From Mesostigma viride (Eukaryota > Streptophyta > Mesostigmatophyceae > Mesostigmatales > Mesostigmataceae): a stretch of 64,000 bases of DNA. The translations under genes were made by a program, and so were the position numbers. Every line of letters starts with the position of its first letter. The first letter of the stretch is position 1. The notes beneath the pieces were generated by a model. The model saw nothing but the letters and a program-made list of their open reading frames with translations, was not told where the DNA came from and did no database searches. Of this stretch, positions 21,101 to 33,100 are shown in pieces. The DNA is taken from contig RPFO01000132.1 of NCBI GenBank assembly GCA_009746045.1, forward strand, positions 565,090-629,089. Reading direction: 5' to 3'.

Positions 21101-24100
21101 GGACCCCAATGGTGAGCTGACAGGGAATGAGGGACTTTCGAAGGCAGAGATTCTTTCTTCTTTACAAGAAAGGAGTTATTGCTCGTTATCCGCGTTGCTG
21201 GGAGCAAAAGGGGTTGCCCTTGCACAGCACAGGAGATTCCTCTAACCCTACTGACCCTCGTCTGCCCCTGGTGTCTTGTTCTCGGTAGATAGTGAGCGGA
21301 CTGGGACTTAGGAATAGAGGAGCAAGGGAGGTTTCTCTAGTGGCCCCCCTCTGTGCCTAGCTCCTTGTCACTCTCCTTGTCGCATGAACTCCTTTTCCAA
21401 TGGTGGGTGGTGATTTGGGGTTGGAAAGTAACCTCGCTACAGCCGTAACGTATGTATCTGTCGTCCTCCTGAACCTGTTGTCAAACGTCTTCATATTGTC
21501 AAATAGACCCGTTGATATTAAGGCAGGCTTGAGCTACCATGGTCTGGATTTTCCAGGTTTCAGGCCTGCGCTGGTCGTCTCATGGACACCATGGTCACTA
21601 TAGTATAGTACTGCCATGCCTGCACTGGTCGTCTCATGGACACCATGGTCACTATAGTATAGTACTGCCATGCCTGCGGTGGTTGTCTCAGATGTACTAT
21701 TATTAGTGGCAGGCGGGTGGGCGTGCAAAGGTAAGTTGCGGCATGGATATAACCGATAATGGCAGGCACAGAAGGTCGGGGGCGCAACATGTCTCTTGTT
21801 TGTCGGCTTGTCCATAGTCAAACGGTAACTTTCCATGTCAATGTGGGTTTATTGGCGTGCCATTCCCATTTGAAATTTCCCCGTCAAACGAGACATCGTT
21901 TGAAGGCAAAGCCACGTGTTCTGGTCTATTATCCTCACACTTTTGCCTTGGTTCGCACAGCTCACCCCTCATCTCTGTCCCCCCTTACTCTCTTTGATGC
22001 CCCTCTTTCCTTCGGGTGCCACAGCCACGATGACCGGCGCGTGCACGCCGTACGCGGGCGAGGTCTTTGTGGGCGGACGGTCCTACTTCATCGATTGCCG
22101 TCTCATCCACAGCATCGAGCTGCCCCTCTTCACCGTGCTGCTCATCCCGCGCTCCAGCATTTATGATGACGTGGACGAGGCCACATCGGTCTCGCGCATC
22201 GTCATGATCGTGGTGGCGTCCCTGCTGTTCGTGGTCGGCGTCGTCCTCACGATCGGGTCTACGTCAAAGGTCTCCAGCGAGGTGGGTTTCATGAGACGAT
22301 GGGGGTGGTGTCCGAATTTTACACAAAACCTTGGAATTTTAAATAAGTGCCTGTGGAATGGCAAGGTGCCCACTTCCAGGTAGGTTTCAAACGGCAAGGT
22401 GTCCAGCGTGGGGGATGGTCTTACATAGCAAGGAATCCACCTCGAAAGCGACGTGGGTTTACTTAGATGGCAGGATGCAGTTTAGATGAGTAGGTGTCTA
22501 TCGAGGATGGGGTCTCATGAAATAGCACGGTCCCCACTTCCCCCGCGTCAAGCAAGATGTTGCTTCGGATACGTCACGTCGTCTACCCCGTGTGTCCTAG
22601 ATGGCAAGGCCTCTCAGATGACAGCGTGGCCAGCGAGGTGGGGTTTATGGCACAAGGTGCCCAACGATGTGGGTGTTATTTTACAAGGTATCCTTCCCGA
22701 TAGTATCCAGCGAGGAGCATCGTAGATACCACGATGCTCAGCTGTGTGGGCATTGGACGGTCAAGCATTTGGTAGGGGGAAGCACGGGATATCCTCTAGG
22801 GGCAAGCATGTCAATCCCGGCCCTTCTGTCCCCCCTCCTTTCCCACCTCGTCTGCTTTCCTCTCTGTCCTCTCGGCTTCCCTTTGGGTCCATCCTCGCTC
22901 TCCGTCTGTCCCTTTCCATCCACGCCACCAAATACGTGACCCATGCCGTTGTACAGCCTTCGAGCCTTCGTTTAGCCTTTGAACCCCTCTTAAGACCTGT
23001 TGAAGCCACGTTTAGACTCTTTCTAAAGCCTTGACGAAGGGGGACGGGCAGCTGGGTACTTCATGGCACCCTGGCCACCTCCCATATCATGTGGAAGAAC
23101 ACGTCATGAAACCCCACCCCAAGTCTCGTTCCTCCCCAAGTGTGCAGGTTCCGCTGAACATTAAGCCATCCGTCGTGCATCGCAAGCCCTCCATCCCAGA
23201 TCCACCCGTGTCCCTTTGGGTCTCCTTATTTGTCCAGGGTCATGCTCAAGACCACACGGTATGTGGCCATTAACAACCCAACACCAAACCACCCTGCGTG
23301 GCTCTCGCCTCTGGCTTTTCTTCTCTCCTCTGGCCTGTTCTTACTTGTCCAGGTGACCCTCAAGAACAAGCTGGCGGCGCTCAACCAGGACTACCTGGCG
23401 GCGCGCGACCGGGCGGAGGAGCAGGCGGCCATGGCAAAGGAGGCCAACGCCGCCAAGAGCCTGTTCCTGGCCAACAGTGAGTGGGGGCCAAGAACCTGTT
23501 CCTGAGTGGGGCCCAGTGTTGCATCCCTGTCAGGATGACTCTGGAGGGTTATTCTAGGGGGGCTGTTTCTTCGCTTTCCTGTTTCCTTGTTAGTCGCCAT
23601 GTTTTATATCATTCATTGAAGCAACGCAGACATCCACCCAGGCCATGTAACCACCCAGACAGTTCTGCTGCCAGATAGATTTGCCTTGCCTTTTCCACTC
23701 CATTCGCTATCTCATGGGCGTGAAGTCTTCATCGTTTCTAGATTCCCTCGTAGCTAACCTTTCTTTCTGTGCCGACTTTTGCAATGATGGACGATCCACG
23801 CGCTCTTGGATCTCCCCAGTGTCGCACGAGCTGCGCACGCCCATGACGGGCATCTGCGGGTACGTGGACCTGCTGCTGGAGGAGAGCGACCTCAAGCCGG
23901 AGCACATCGAGTCGCTCGTGCTCGTCAAACTGTCCAGCTACACGCTGCTGCAGATCGTGAACGACCTGCTCGACCTGTCCAAGATCGAGAGCCGGCGGCT
24001 CACGCTCGACGAGAACACCTTCAACCTTGTGGGCGTGCTCGAGAATGTCTCACGACTGTGAGTGATGCCGATATTTTTAAAATCAAGGTTTGAGGTAATG

Positions 24101-27100
24101 TTGGCGGGGTGTGGGGAGGGAGGAGCTTTCATGATAACATAGAAAAATCTGTATTTCCTCGTCAGCAATGCTGGAAGTGGGCTAAGTAGCAAACGTGGAA
24201 CGGGAAGGCTTTGTGGTCACAATTGTAGGCAGGTATATAGCCATGCAAATGGCTGCAAGGGCTAAGATCATAATGGGTCGTGAATGGGGCTTGGGTTAGA
24301 CAATTGAAAGTTTCTCATGCAGGAAAGAAGTTGACTGTGATAGCGCAACACCAGTAGCAAATTTATTAGTATGGGAAATAGCTTTTTGGAATCAGCAGAT
24401 GTCCGTGAAAAGGAAACTTTCTATAAAATTATCAATACTCAAGAAGGCTTTCAGAACTTTTAGCAAGGAGTAATATACATAGGAAGAGAAACAAAAAAAT
24501 GTGTAGACAAAGATTTGTGTTCGAGCTTAATGGAAATGATAGTGAAAGCGGAGAGGTGTTCAAGGGGAAAAAGCTTAGCCTTAAAAAAATGAGTTCCAAT
24601 AGTAGTAAGAGAAAGCAATTATACATGAATTAGTTTCAAAACAGCAGTTGAGGAGATTGTTTTAATCAGGGGGCGTCTACTCAAGGCTAAAGGTTAATTT
24701 GATGACAACGTTAAATATTCGTTAAATGAGCATGTCAAAAAAAGAAAATGCATTGAGAGTTTTTATTTTTGAAATTTACTTCTTTTAACATTGAAAAATT
24801 TTGAAAACAAGTTTGACTATCAATTTTGTTCAAAAGGCTTTCAAAATTCCAATAAAGAGGTGAGCCATTTTGGGAAGCACTCTCCAATGAGGAATCGGAT
24901 AACTAGGTTGATTTTGAAGTAATCGTGTCAATTAAGATACTGAGTTTAAATAGATTCAAATGTGCTCAAATTGGGCCAGATGTGGCCCATGTTGACCCCA
25001 ACCACCGCGTTCCATTCAATACTTCCGCTAGTTCGTACTTCATTTAATAGCTGAAGTGAAGCATCGAATGGAATACCGTGGTTATCTTTTCCCCTCGGTT
25101 TGAATGTAGTGCACATCATTTTCTCGAGCGCGTCCGTTGAGCGTCACAACTTCGCGATCATCAACAGAGGACGCCGTCACAACTTGGCGATCATCAACAG
25201 AGGACGCTGTATGTTGGGATCTTGGACATGAATTAGGTGTTATACCCCGACTGAGGATGTGGTCTACCTTTCTAGTTTTCATATCTTGTTTCTGCAGCAA
25301 CATTCCTTCCCCGAACCCCCGCCCTCGCTCCCCCCCCCGAACCCCCGCCCTGTTTTGGACCCTTCCCGCCCTCCCTGTACTCCCTGACCTCAACATGCCT
25401 CACCTCAATCGATGCTTTCTAATAACGATTTTATGGGCGAGTCCCCCCCTTTCTATCCCTCCCCAGCTTTGGCGTGACGTGCGCCAGCAAGAAGCTGGAG
25501 CTGGTTCTGGACGTGGACGACGCGCTTCCCACGTGGGTGGTGGGCGACGAGCTGCGGCTCACGCAGGTCTTCTCCAACCTCGTCTCCAACGCAACCAAGT
25601 TCACGCTCCAGGGCCACGTCATCATCCGCGTCAAGGCCACGCGCCGCAACGACGGCGCCAACCTGCCGCACCACCCGGCCTGCCGTTGCGCGTTTGGCAA
25701 GAAGGCCCAGGGCGCCGCGACGTTTGCCAGGCAGCTCCCGGACAAGAGGACGGTCACCATGGACAAGATGCGCTCGGTGGACAAGGCGGGCCATCATGGG
25801 GATAAGGCGGCACTTGGGGACAAGGCGGGCGGTGCCCTCGACACCAAGGTGGGCGATGGCATGGTGGTGCTCGACATGCACGGCCATGGGGGCCACAACG
25901 GGCAAACCGATCCGCGATGTCACGGGGAGGAGGACTGCTTGACGCCCAGCCATGTCTGTGCCGCGTGCAAGTTCCGGGGCAGTCCGTGCGTGCGGCTGGA
26001 CTGCGAGGTGGATGACTCAGGTGTCGGCATCAGCCCACGCAAGCGCGACGCCGTTTTCCAGCCGTTCGTGCAGGCCGACAACAGGTCGGCTGCTGTTTTT
26101 GCACATTGGTATTCTCTTGATAGTTCCTGTGTGATGCACTGTCCAGATAGTTCACGTGATGTATCTTTATTGATGATCACGTAATCCCAGCTTTCCCGAA
26201 TGTTGCAGCATGGGCCGTTGACCCCGGATTGATGTCGTTGTGGATGATGCTATTGCAAGTTCCAGGGCGGCATTGATGTCGGTAAATCAGCCGACGATGG
26301 GTGAGCTGTCACGACTTACAATCAACTGTCATTTGTGCACGTAGTAATTGGCACTGTATTTTATATATTCAGTTGTTTTGGGGTGGTGCACCCATGCTGC
26401 AGGGATTGGCGAACAACAGGCGAGTGCCGTTGTTAATGAGCAGGTGTATAAATTCTAGGGTGGTGCCCACTGCCAATAGCAAAGATCGTGCCAGCTCCAT
26501 GCCCTACTGGTTAAATGGGCTGAAGATATGCGCTGATGATATGTCAGGATCTTCGCCCCAACCGTGGTAAAAGCACCTTTTCTATTAATAGAGTTGCTGC
26601 AATTGGCTGCCGTGTGTTTCGGAGGAGCCACATGTCTCCTCCACTGTCAATTATTATGCGACGAGCAACGCAGGCCTATCCATGTCGCCTCGCGTTCATT
26701 TTGCTTCTTGCCAGTGTTCAGCCCACCCGATTCATTCTGGTTGGTCGAGAGGACTCGTCAGGCCTCGCCAGGGCGTCCCCTTGGTCCATGGAGTCAAATC
26801 GTGCTGGTGTCGATGCTTTATTTCTTGACATGCCCCTTGAGTGTGTGTGGGTGAGTATGAAGCTGATTCTAGCATACTGGCTTCCTCGCGCAACCGCTCA
26901 TACCCTGCTCTTTGTTTCATCTGCACCCCTGGTCTTCTCCCTGGGTGTGTATCGGAAACCCGTGAATAACTGTTGTGTCTTTATCTGCGAACACGGCGCA
27001 CAGCACGACAAGGCGCTTTGGAGGTACCGGTAAGCAAAAAGGCTCTTTCTTCCCTTTCTTTTCCTTCCTCTTTTTCTTGGTGCGCGTGTTGGCACAGGAA

Positions 27101-30100
27101 TTGCTGTAAGGGTAGAGAGCGCGTGATCGATATGCATCTGCTGGGATCGTTGAAAACGCTCCATCTTTATGCTAGTGCCAGGACTAATTTGGCGAAATTT
27201 CCGGGTTTTATGGCATTTCTATACGGATCTGGATATAGACGGGTATGGCAGGGTTATGGCAGATGCCACCCTGCCCATATCATGCTCAGTGCCAAGATGT
27301 ATCGGGTAGGATAGTTCGTCTAACCACCCCTTAACATACGGACAATAATGTCAGTCAACCTATGCTCGAGTGTGCAACCTGACTTCGAAAATGTAATGCA
27401 CGTTTCTCTTTTACAGTAGCCAGTAGTACAGTGCTTTAGCCATACCGAAGTAGTTTTAGCCCGAGCTACGAGTTTGAATAACACGCGCGCCCCCCACCCA
27501 CCCACCCACCCAACCAACCTAGTGACACACACACACACACACATAGTCACACAAGAGTATCACATGGACAATGCCTTCTGTGAAACAGCAACCCCTAATC
27601 AAGAGCGCACTAATATGACAAGTATCTGTTCCAGTAGTGCCAGTGCTACTAAAAGCAATAGCACTATAAGCAATAGCACTATAAGCAATGGTGGCACTAT
27701 GAGATGAGCCAGATGTGTGCTTGCGCACCCAGATGCAGCCCTCCCCACCCAATGCACCCAAACCAAACCAAGCCAACTAAAGCCGTCATGTTGTTTCTCT
27801 CACCCTCCCTCCCTCCTTTTTGCACCCCGCCCCCCCCGCCCCCCCCCCCCCAAGGCCTGGGCTTGCCCATCATCCAGTCGCTCGTGCGGCTCATGGGCGG
27901 CTCCCTCGCCATCGTCGACAAGGAGGGGCCCGGCACGCTCGTCGCCTTCTCCATGGTGCTGCGGCTCGCCGACCAGTCCTCCGAGTCGACCCTCGTCGGC
28001 ACCCCGTCACCGCGCTGGCTTGGGTCACCCTCCCTCGACAGAAGCCAGAGCGGGGCCCGGTCGCGCCCCCGTCAGTCCGCGAGCTTTGGCTCCGGGTCGT
28101 CCATCCGTAGTGGTCCCCCCAGCCCGCTGGGCGCCACCAGTCTGGGCGGCAGCGCATTGCCATGGGCCTCCCCCTGTATGCATGGGTGCCGACTGGATAG
28201 CAGCATCATGAGGCAGGGCGAGGCCATGGTCATGGGAGTCAAGTTTGACGAGCATCTTCATCTCCCGCCGCAGCAGACGATGCGGCCGCGCTCGCCCTCA
28301 CTCCAGTTTGACTACGGGACGTGGGCGTTTGAGAAGGCGCGTGCGATGGCGATCGATCTCGTGCGCACGACGTTCGAGGGAGGGAGCCCATCGGCCCATG
28401 CCGGCCACGCGCCCTTGACTCAGAGCATGAACACGCTGCTGGCTCAGCGCAAGACCCGGCCGAGGCCGTCCCAGCTGCTCTCCCCCGAGGAGCTGGGCCG
28501 CATGGATGACCTGTGGAGTGCATGGCTGGAGCGCCACGTGGCTTCCGCCAGTGGGGGCAAGGAAAACACAGGCCCCGGGCATGTCCCTGCGGTCCTCCTG
28601 GCGATGAGGGGCACCGTTGCGCGGTCCGTGCTCAAGAAGTGGCTCGTCAGGCACGGGTTGCGGGTGGTGGAGGCAGCAGACACGGCCACGTTGGTCGCGC
28701 AGCTGCGGCGGTTGGTTACGAACGCCAGCGGGTGCATGGTCTCGAGGAGCGAGGCTGCCGCCGCGGAAGCCAAGGAGTCTAGCCCGCGGAGCCCGCCCGC
28801 GGGGCGTGGCAGCACGAAGCAGCTCCTGCGGCAGAGGAGCGTGAGCAGCCCGGCGCTTCTGTCAAAGGGCCAGGGGGCGCTCGGGGCGCCCACCTCGGTG
28901 ATGGGCGCGCGTGCCCAGCTGAACGGGAACAGGAACGGGATCGCCAACGGGGATGGGAATGGGGGAGGGAATGGGGGAGGGGGAGGGAGCGGGAGTGGCG
29001 CAGGGAACGTTGTTGACGGGAACCCCGCAGGCTCGCGGCGCGACGCCTGGGTGTGCGACCCACCGGTCAGCCCGTTCGACTGGGCAGGGTCCCTGGCGCC
29101 CACGTGCGGGTGCCGCCTGCTGGCGGTGTTCATCGAGGACATGTTCATGGTGCCGAGCGCGGGGGGGGGAGAGGAGAATCGCAACAACAGCAGCAACAAC
29201 AGCAATAGCCACAACAACCACGATAACAGCAACAAGGCAGGCAAGGCGAATGGGGCCCAAATGGGGCCGGCAGGTGGGGGCCCATCGGAGCCAGCGTTGG
29301 GGGGGCAAATAGGGCCGGGCGGCCGTCCCGTGTTGGCGGAGCCGTCCCACGGGCGGCCCTCAACCTCTTCCTGTGGGCGGGTTGATCAAGGGGTTTCTTC
29401 CTCTTCCTCGTGGGTGGCCTCCAATGTATCTGTTCCAGCACGGGTGGACACCGAGGGCCATGGTGTGGTGGGTATGATGCATCACAGCAACTATCCCAAT
29501 GGGGGCAATGAGGCATTGTTCCGTGGAAAGGAGGGGGTGCAGGATGCCAGCAGCCACGGCGGCGGTGGCAGGTCCAGGGACGAGTCCACAGGCAGCATGG
29601 AGCTGTCCATGTCAGGGTGCGGGGTCGAGAAATCGGACTCATACGCGACGGGCAGCGGGAGCGAGGACGGCGGGTGCCAGGTGGCGGCGGCCCGTTCGCT
29701 AATCGGCCGGCTCCCCTCGTCGACCACGGTCGTGTGGCTGCTGGGGTACGGGTCGGGCGGCGCGGTGCGGCGCCACCTGCTGGACGTGCGCGTGCGCGGG
29801 CGCTGCGTGACGGAGGCCATGCCGCTGCACGCGCTGCGCGTGACGGCACTGCTGAGGGACGCCGCGATGGTGACCCCCAGGGGGGCCGACCCCAATCACC
29901 CCGACCCCGATGGTGATTGGGTCGTGAGCATGAACCATGGGGCGGGGGGACCGGCAAGCACTCCACCCCCCTTGCCCAGCCCACTTAGCCTTGGGCGATT
30001 CGATGCGCCAAGCTTCAATACATCCGGCTTTAACGCATCGGGCGGGGGTCCATTCATCCCGTCCGTCCCGTCGTTCAGCGCACTATCCCGCATGGCCAGT

Positions 30101-33100
30101 GAGGTGGCGGCGACGGCCGTCGCGTCGACACCACCTGGCAACCTCTCCTCGCTCGTGCACATGAGCCGCGTCGTCGTCAGCAGCGAGACGTTGCTCATGG
30201 AGGAGGCTGCGGCGGGAACGCTGGCGGAGTCGGTCGCGGCAGATAACCGGTCTGTGGCGGCGGCGGCGGCGGAGAGTGGACCAGGGGATGTCACGGTGGA
30301 GGCGGCGGGTGCAGGCACACCGAGGGAGGGGATCCAGAATTGGCGCATCTTGGTGGCCGAGGTGAGTCCCGGCGACATGCCGTTTGGATCACTGTACCTG
30401 ATCGTTGTACCTGGTCACGGTCCCTGGTCACTGTTCCTGGTTACTGTACCCAGTTAGTCTACTTGGCGACTGTGTTTGTTGGGTGTACTTGGTTACTGTA
30501 CTGCGCCCAGCATTGGCGCATCTTGGTGGTGGTGGTGGTTTGTTGGGTGGGTGGGTGGGTGGGTGGGTGGGTGGGTGGGTGGGTGGGTGGGTGGGTGGGT
30601 GGGTGGTGGGTGGGTGGGTGGGTGGGTGGGTGGGTGGGTGGGTGGGTGGGTGGGTGGGTGGGTGGGTGGGTGGGTGGGTGGGTGGGTGGGTGGGTGGGTG
30701 GGTGGGTGGGTGGGCGGGCGGGCGGGCGGGCGGGCGGGCGGGTGGGGTGGGGAGGGGAGGGGAGGGGCAGAGGGGGGGGCAGGGGGGCGGGGCGGGGCGT
30801 ATGTTAGTGGCAGAGGTGGGTTGTGCCACCATTCAAGTCTTACGTTTGGTTGTGGCAGAGGCGGGTTGTGCCATCATTCACGTCTTACATCTGTGGCAAA
30901 GGTGGGTTGTACCCTTATCCACGCGGGTCTCCAATCGGGCTGGCTTAACTTGCAATCTTGGTGGCGGAGTTGCGTTGGCATGGGAAGGAACAAGGCAGTA
31001 CGTCTTTTGTTGAAGTGGGAGATGTGCGTTGCAGTAACATGCTATACTAAAGCATGCTATAGTATGTATGTATAGCATCATGCGGTACTTCATTTCATGT
31101 TCTATAATTCTGAGCCTCCTTTCGTGGGCTTTGTGAGGGGGTATCAGATTGCGCTCCTTTTACTAGGCTCGGCGAGGGTGACCCTTTTGAAGATGGTTAG
31201 TGTTTCCCAGTGCCGGTATGTTGCCAGTCTGGTATCAACAACGGAACGTTCTTAAGGAATATGTGATAGTAATCACATGTCAATATTACATACTAAGGGA
31301 CGGAGTCATGTTTGTATATGCAAAGAATAGGACGTATCCTCTTATTTAAGGGGTGGGGCTTGGCTCTACACAGGTGCCTCCCCCCCCCCCTTCCTCTTCC
31401 CCCTAGCGAGGGGGCGGTTTGGTGGTTCTAGACATGTGCTTTATTGCAAAGGCTGGCGGGATGTTCCAATCCAACCTATCAAATATATACGCGGGGTGAT
31501 GCGTGGTAACTGGTTCTAGGCGGTCCTCCACTAAATAAGATGTACGATATGCTATGTACTGGATGTCCAAAAATCCCAACAGGCGTCCTAATTCAGTACT
31601 GCATCTGATCGGTGCACACGCCGGTGCTTTGCATGGCAACTACGAAGCGGAAAGCCTTGTTGTCCGTGTTTTGCATGGGGGGGAGAGGTACTTGGATGTT
31701 TCACGTACAGATATCTGCTTGGCTCTGTCTGCACCTACGGGTCATGCGTCCTTAGCCATCAAGCCAGGGCGCACTGGTGTGACTAAACACTCACCTACCA
31801 CACATAACAAACCGTCTGTTGTGTTACTTTGTCTCACTCACACCACCAGGAGGCGCTGGTGGTCCGCATCTGTTGTACTCACTTACCCACCACCGATAGT
31901 CAACCTTTTGTGTGTCCTACCCCCGCTTTGCCTCACCCATGTCAGGATGCCTTGACATACAAATCCCCAGGACGTGCTGGTGGCCCAAGCGTTTGTAAAT
32001 TAGTCACAGGCCACCAAACCTCCTCTTTTCTAATCAATTTGCCTCTCTCCCTTCACCAGGACGCGCTGGTGGTCCAAGTTTTTGTGCGCTCGCTCCTCAA
32101 AAAGATGGGCGCGCGTGAGGTGGTTATCGTTGAAGATGGCGTGGCCGCCGTTGACACGATCAAGCGCGAGCTGGAGGCGCGAGCGGACGCCAGCGGGGCG
32201 GACGCCAGCAGCGGTGGCATTGCGCCCGTCTTCGACGCCATCCTCATGGACCTACAGGTATAGGGATACTAGCACGAGGAGCTATAGTGACTGTAATGGG
32301 CTAGGATACCTGGCATTTTTGCCACCCTCATGGACCTGCAGGTAAGATGGAAGGTGGGAGGGGGAATGTTCCTGAGAGAGCGACTCATAAATGTTTTTTT
32401 GTCTCATCTCAGTCAACAAGAAGGAAAAAAATCGAGATGGAAGAAGAATCGAGGCAATTTGATCTTACTCTTTTATGTCTTCTGTGGGATCCTGTCTCTT
32501 TCTCCTATGCCACCCCTTGCCGTTTCTTTTTGTGCCGCCCCCACGGATGGGCAGATGTCAGGCATGGACGGCCTGGCCGCGACGCGCGCGATCCGGCGCG
32601 CCGAGCGCAAGTACCGTACGCGGCACTTTGTGATCGCCTTTTCGGCGTCGATGGGCGCAGAGCTGCGCGTGCAGTGTGCGATGGCAGGGATGGACGCGTT
32701 CGTGACCAGTGAGTTTTGCTGGTGTTTGTCACCAGTAGGTTTTGCTGGCGTTTGTCTCCAGTGAGTTTTGCCGGCATGGACATCAACGTGGTGCCCACAT
32801 CACACAGGCACGCTGACACCCCTACCCGCAGATACTTTCCTACCGCCACCCCGCATCTCTTCCCAACCCCCCCACCCCCCACCCCCGCCTGAGCCCGTAC
32901 CCAGGCACGAGCTTATGACTCGCTTCAACATGCTCCTGTTGACAATGTGCATCTGGCATTCCCCGCGCCCTTTCCCTCCATCAAACACCCTAGAGCCGAT
33001 CACCGTGCAGAAGCTCGCGAGCTTTTCGTTCGCAGATCGTTGGCGTTCGATCTGGCATCACCACACATACACACGTCCTCATCACAAGTACAGAGCCGGT

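Noticed and set aside
27704-27854. N-terminal extension of the large kinase exon ([10 protein letters not shown]...)
   Set aside because: It is low-complexity sequence ahead of a polypyrimidine tract and AG acceptor at 27,853-27,854. The micro-exon 27,004-27,029 joins exactly at 27,855 to complete a canonical motif.
30340-31075. Long Gly/Val/Trp-rich frames
   Set aside because: They arise from the (GGGT)n array inside kinase intron 10, after a consensus donor at 30,362.
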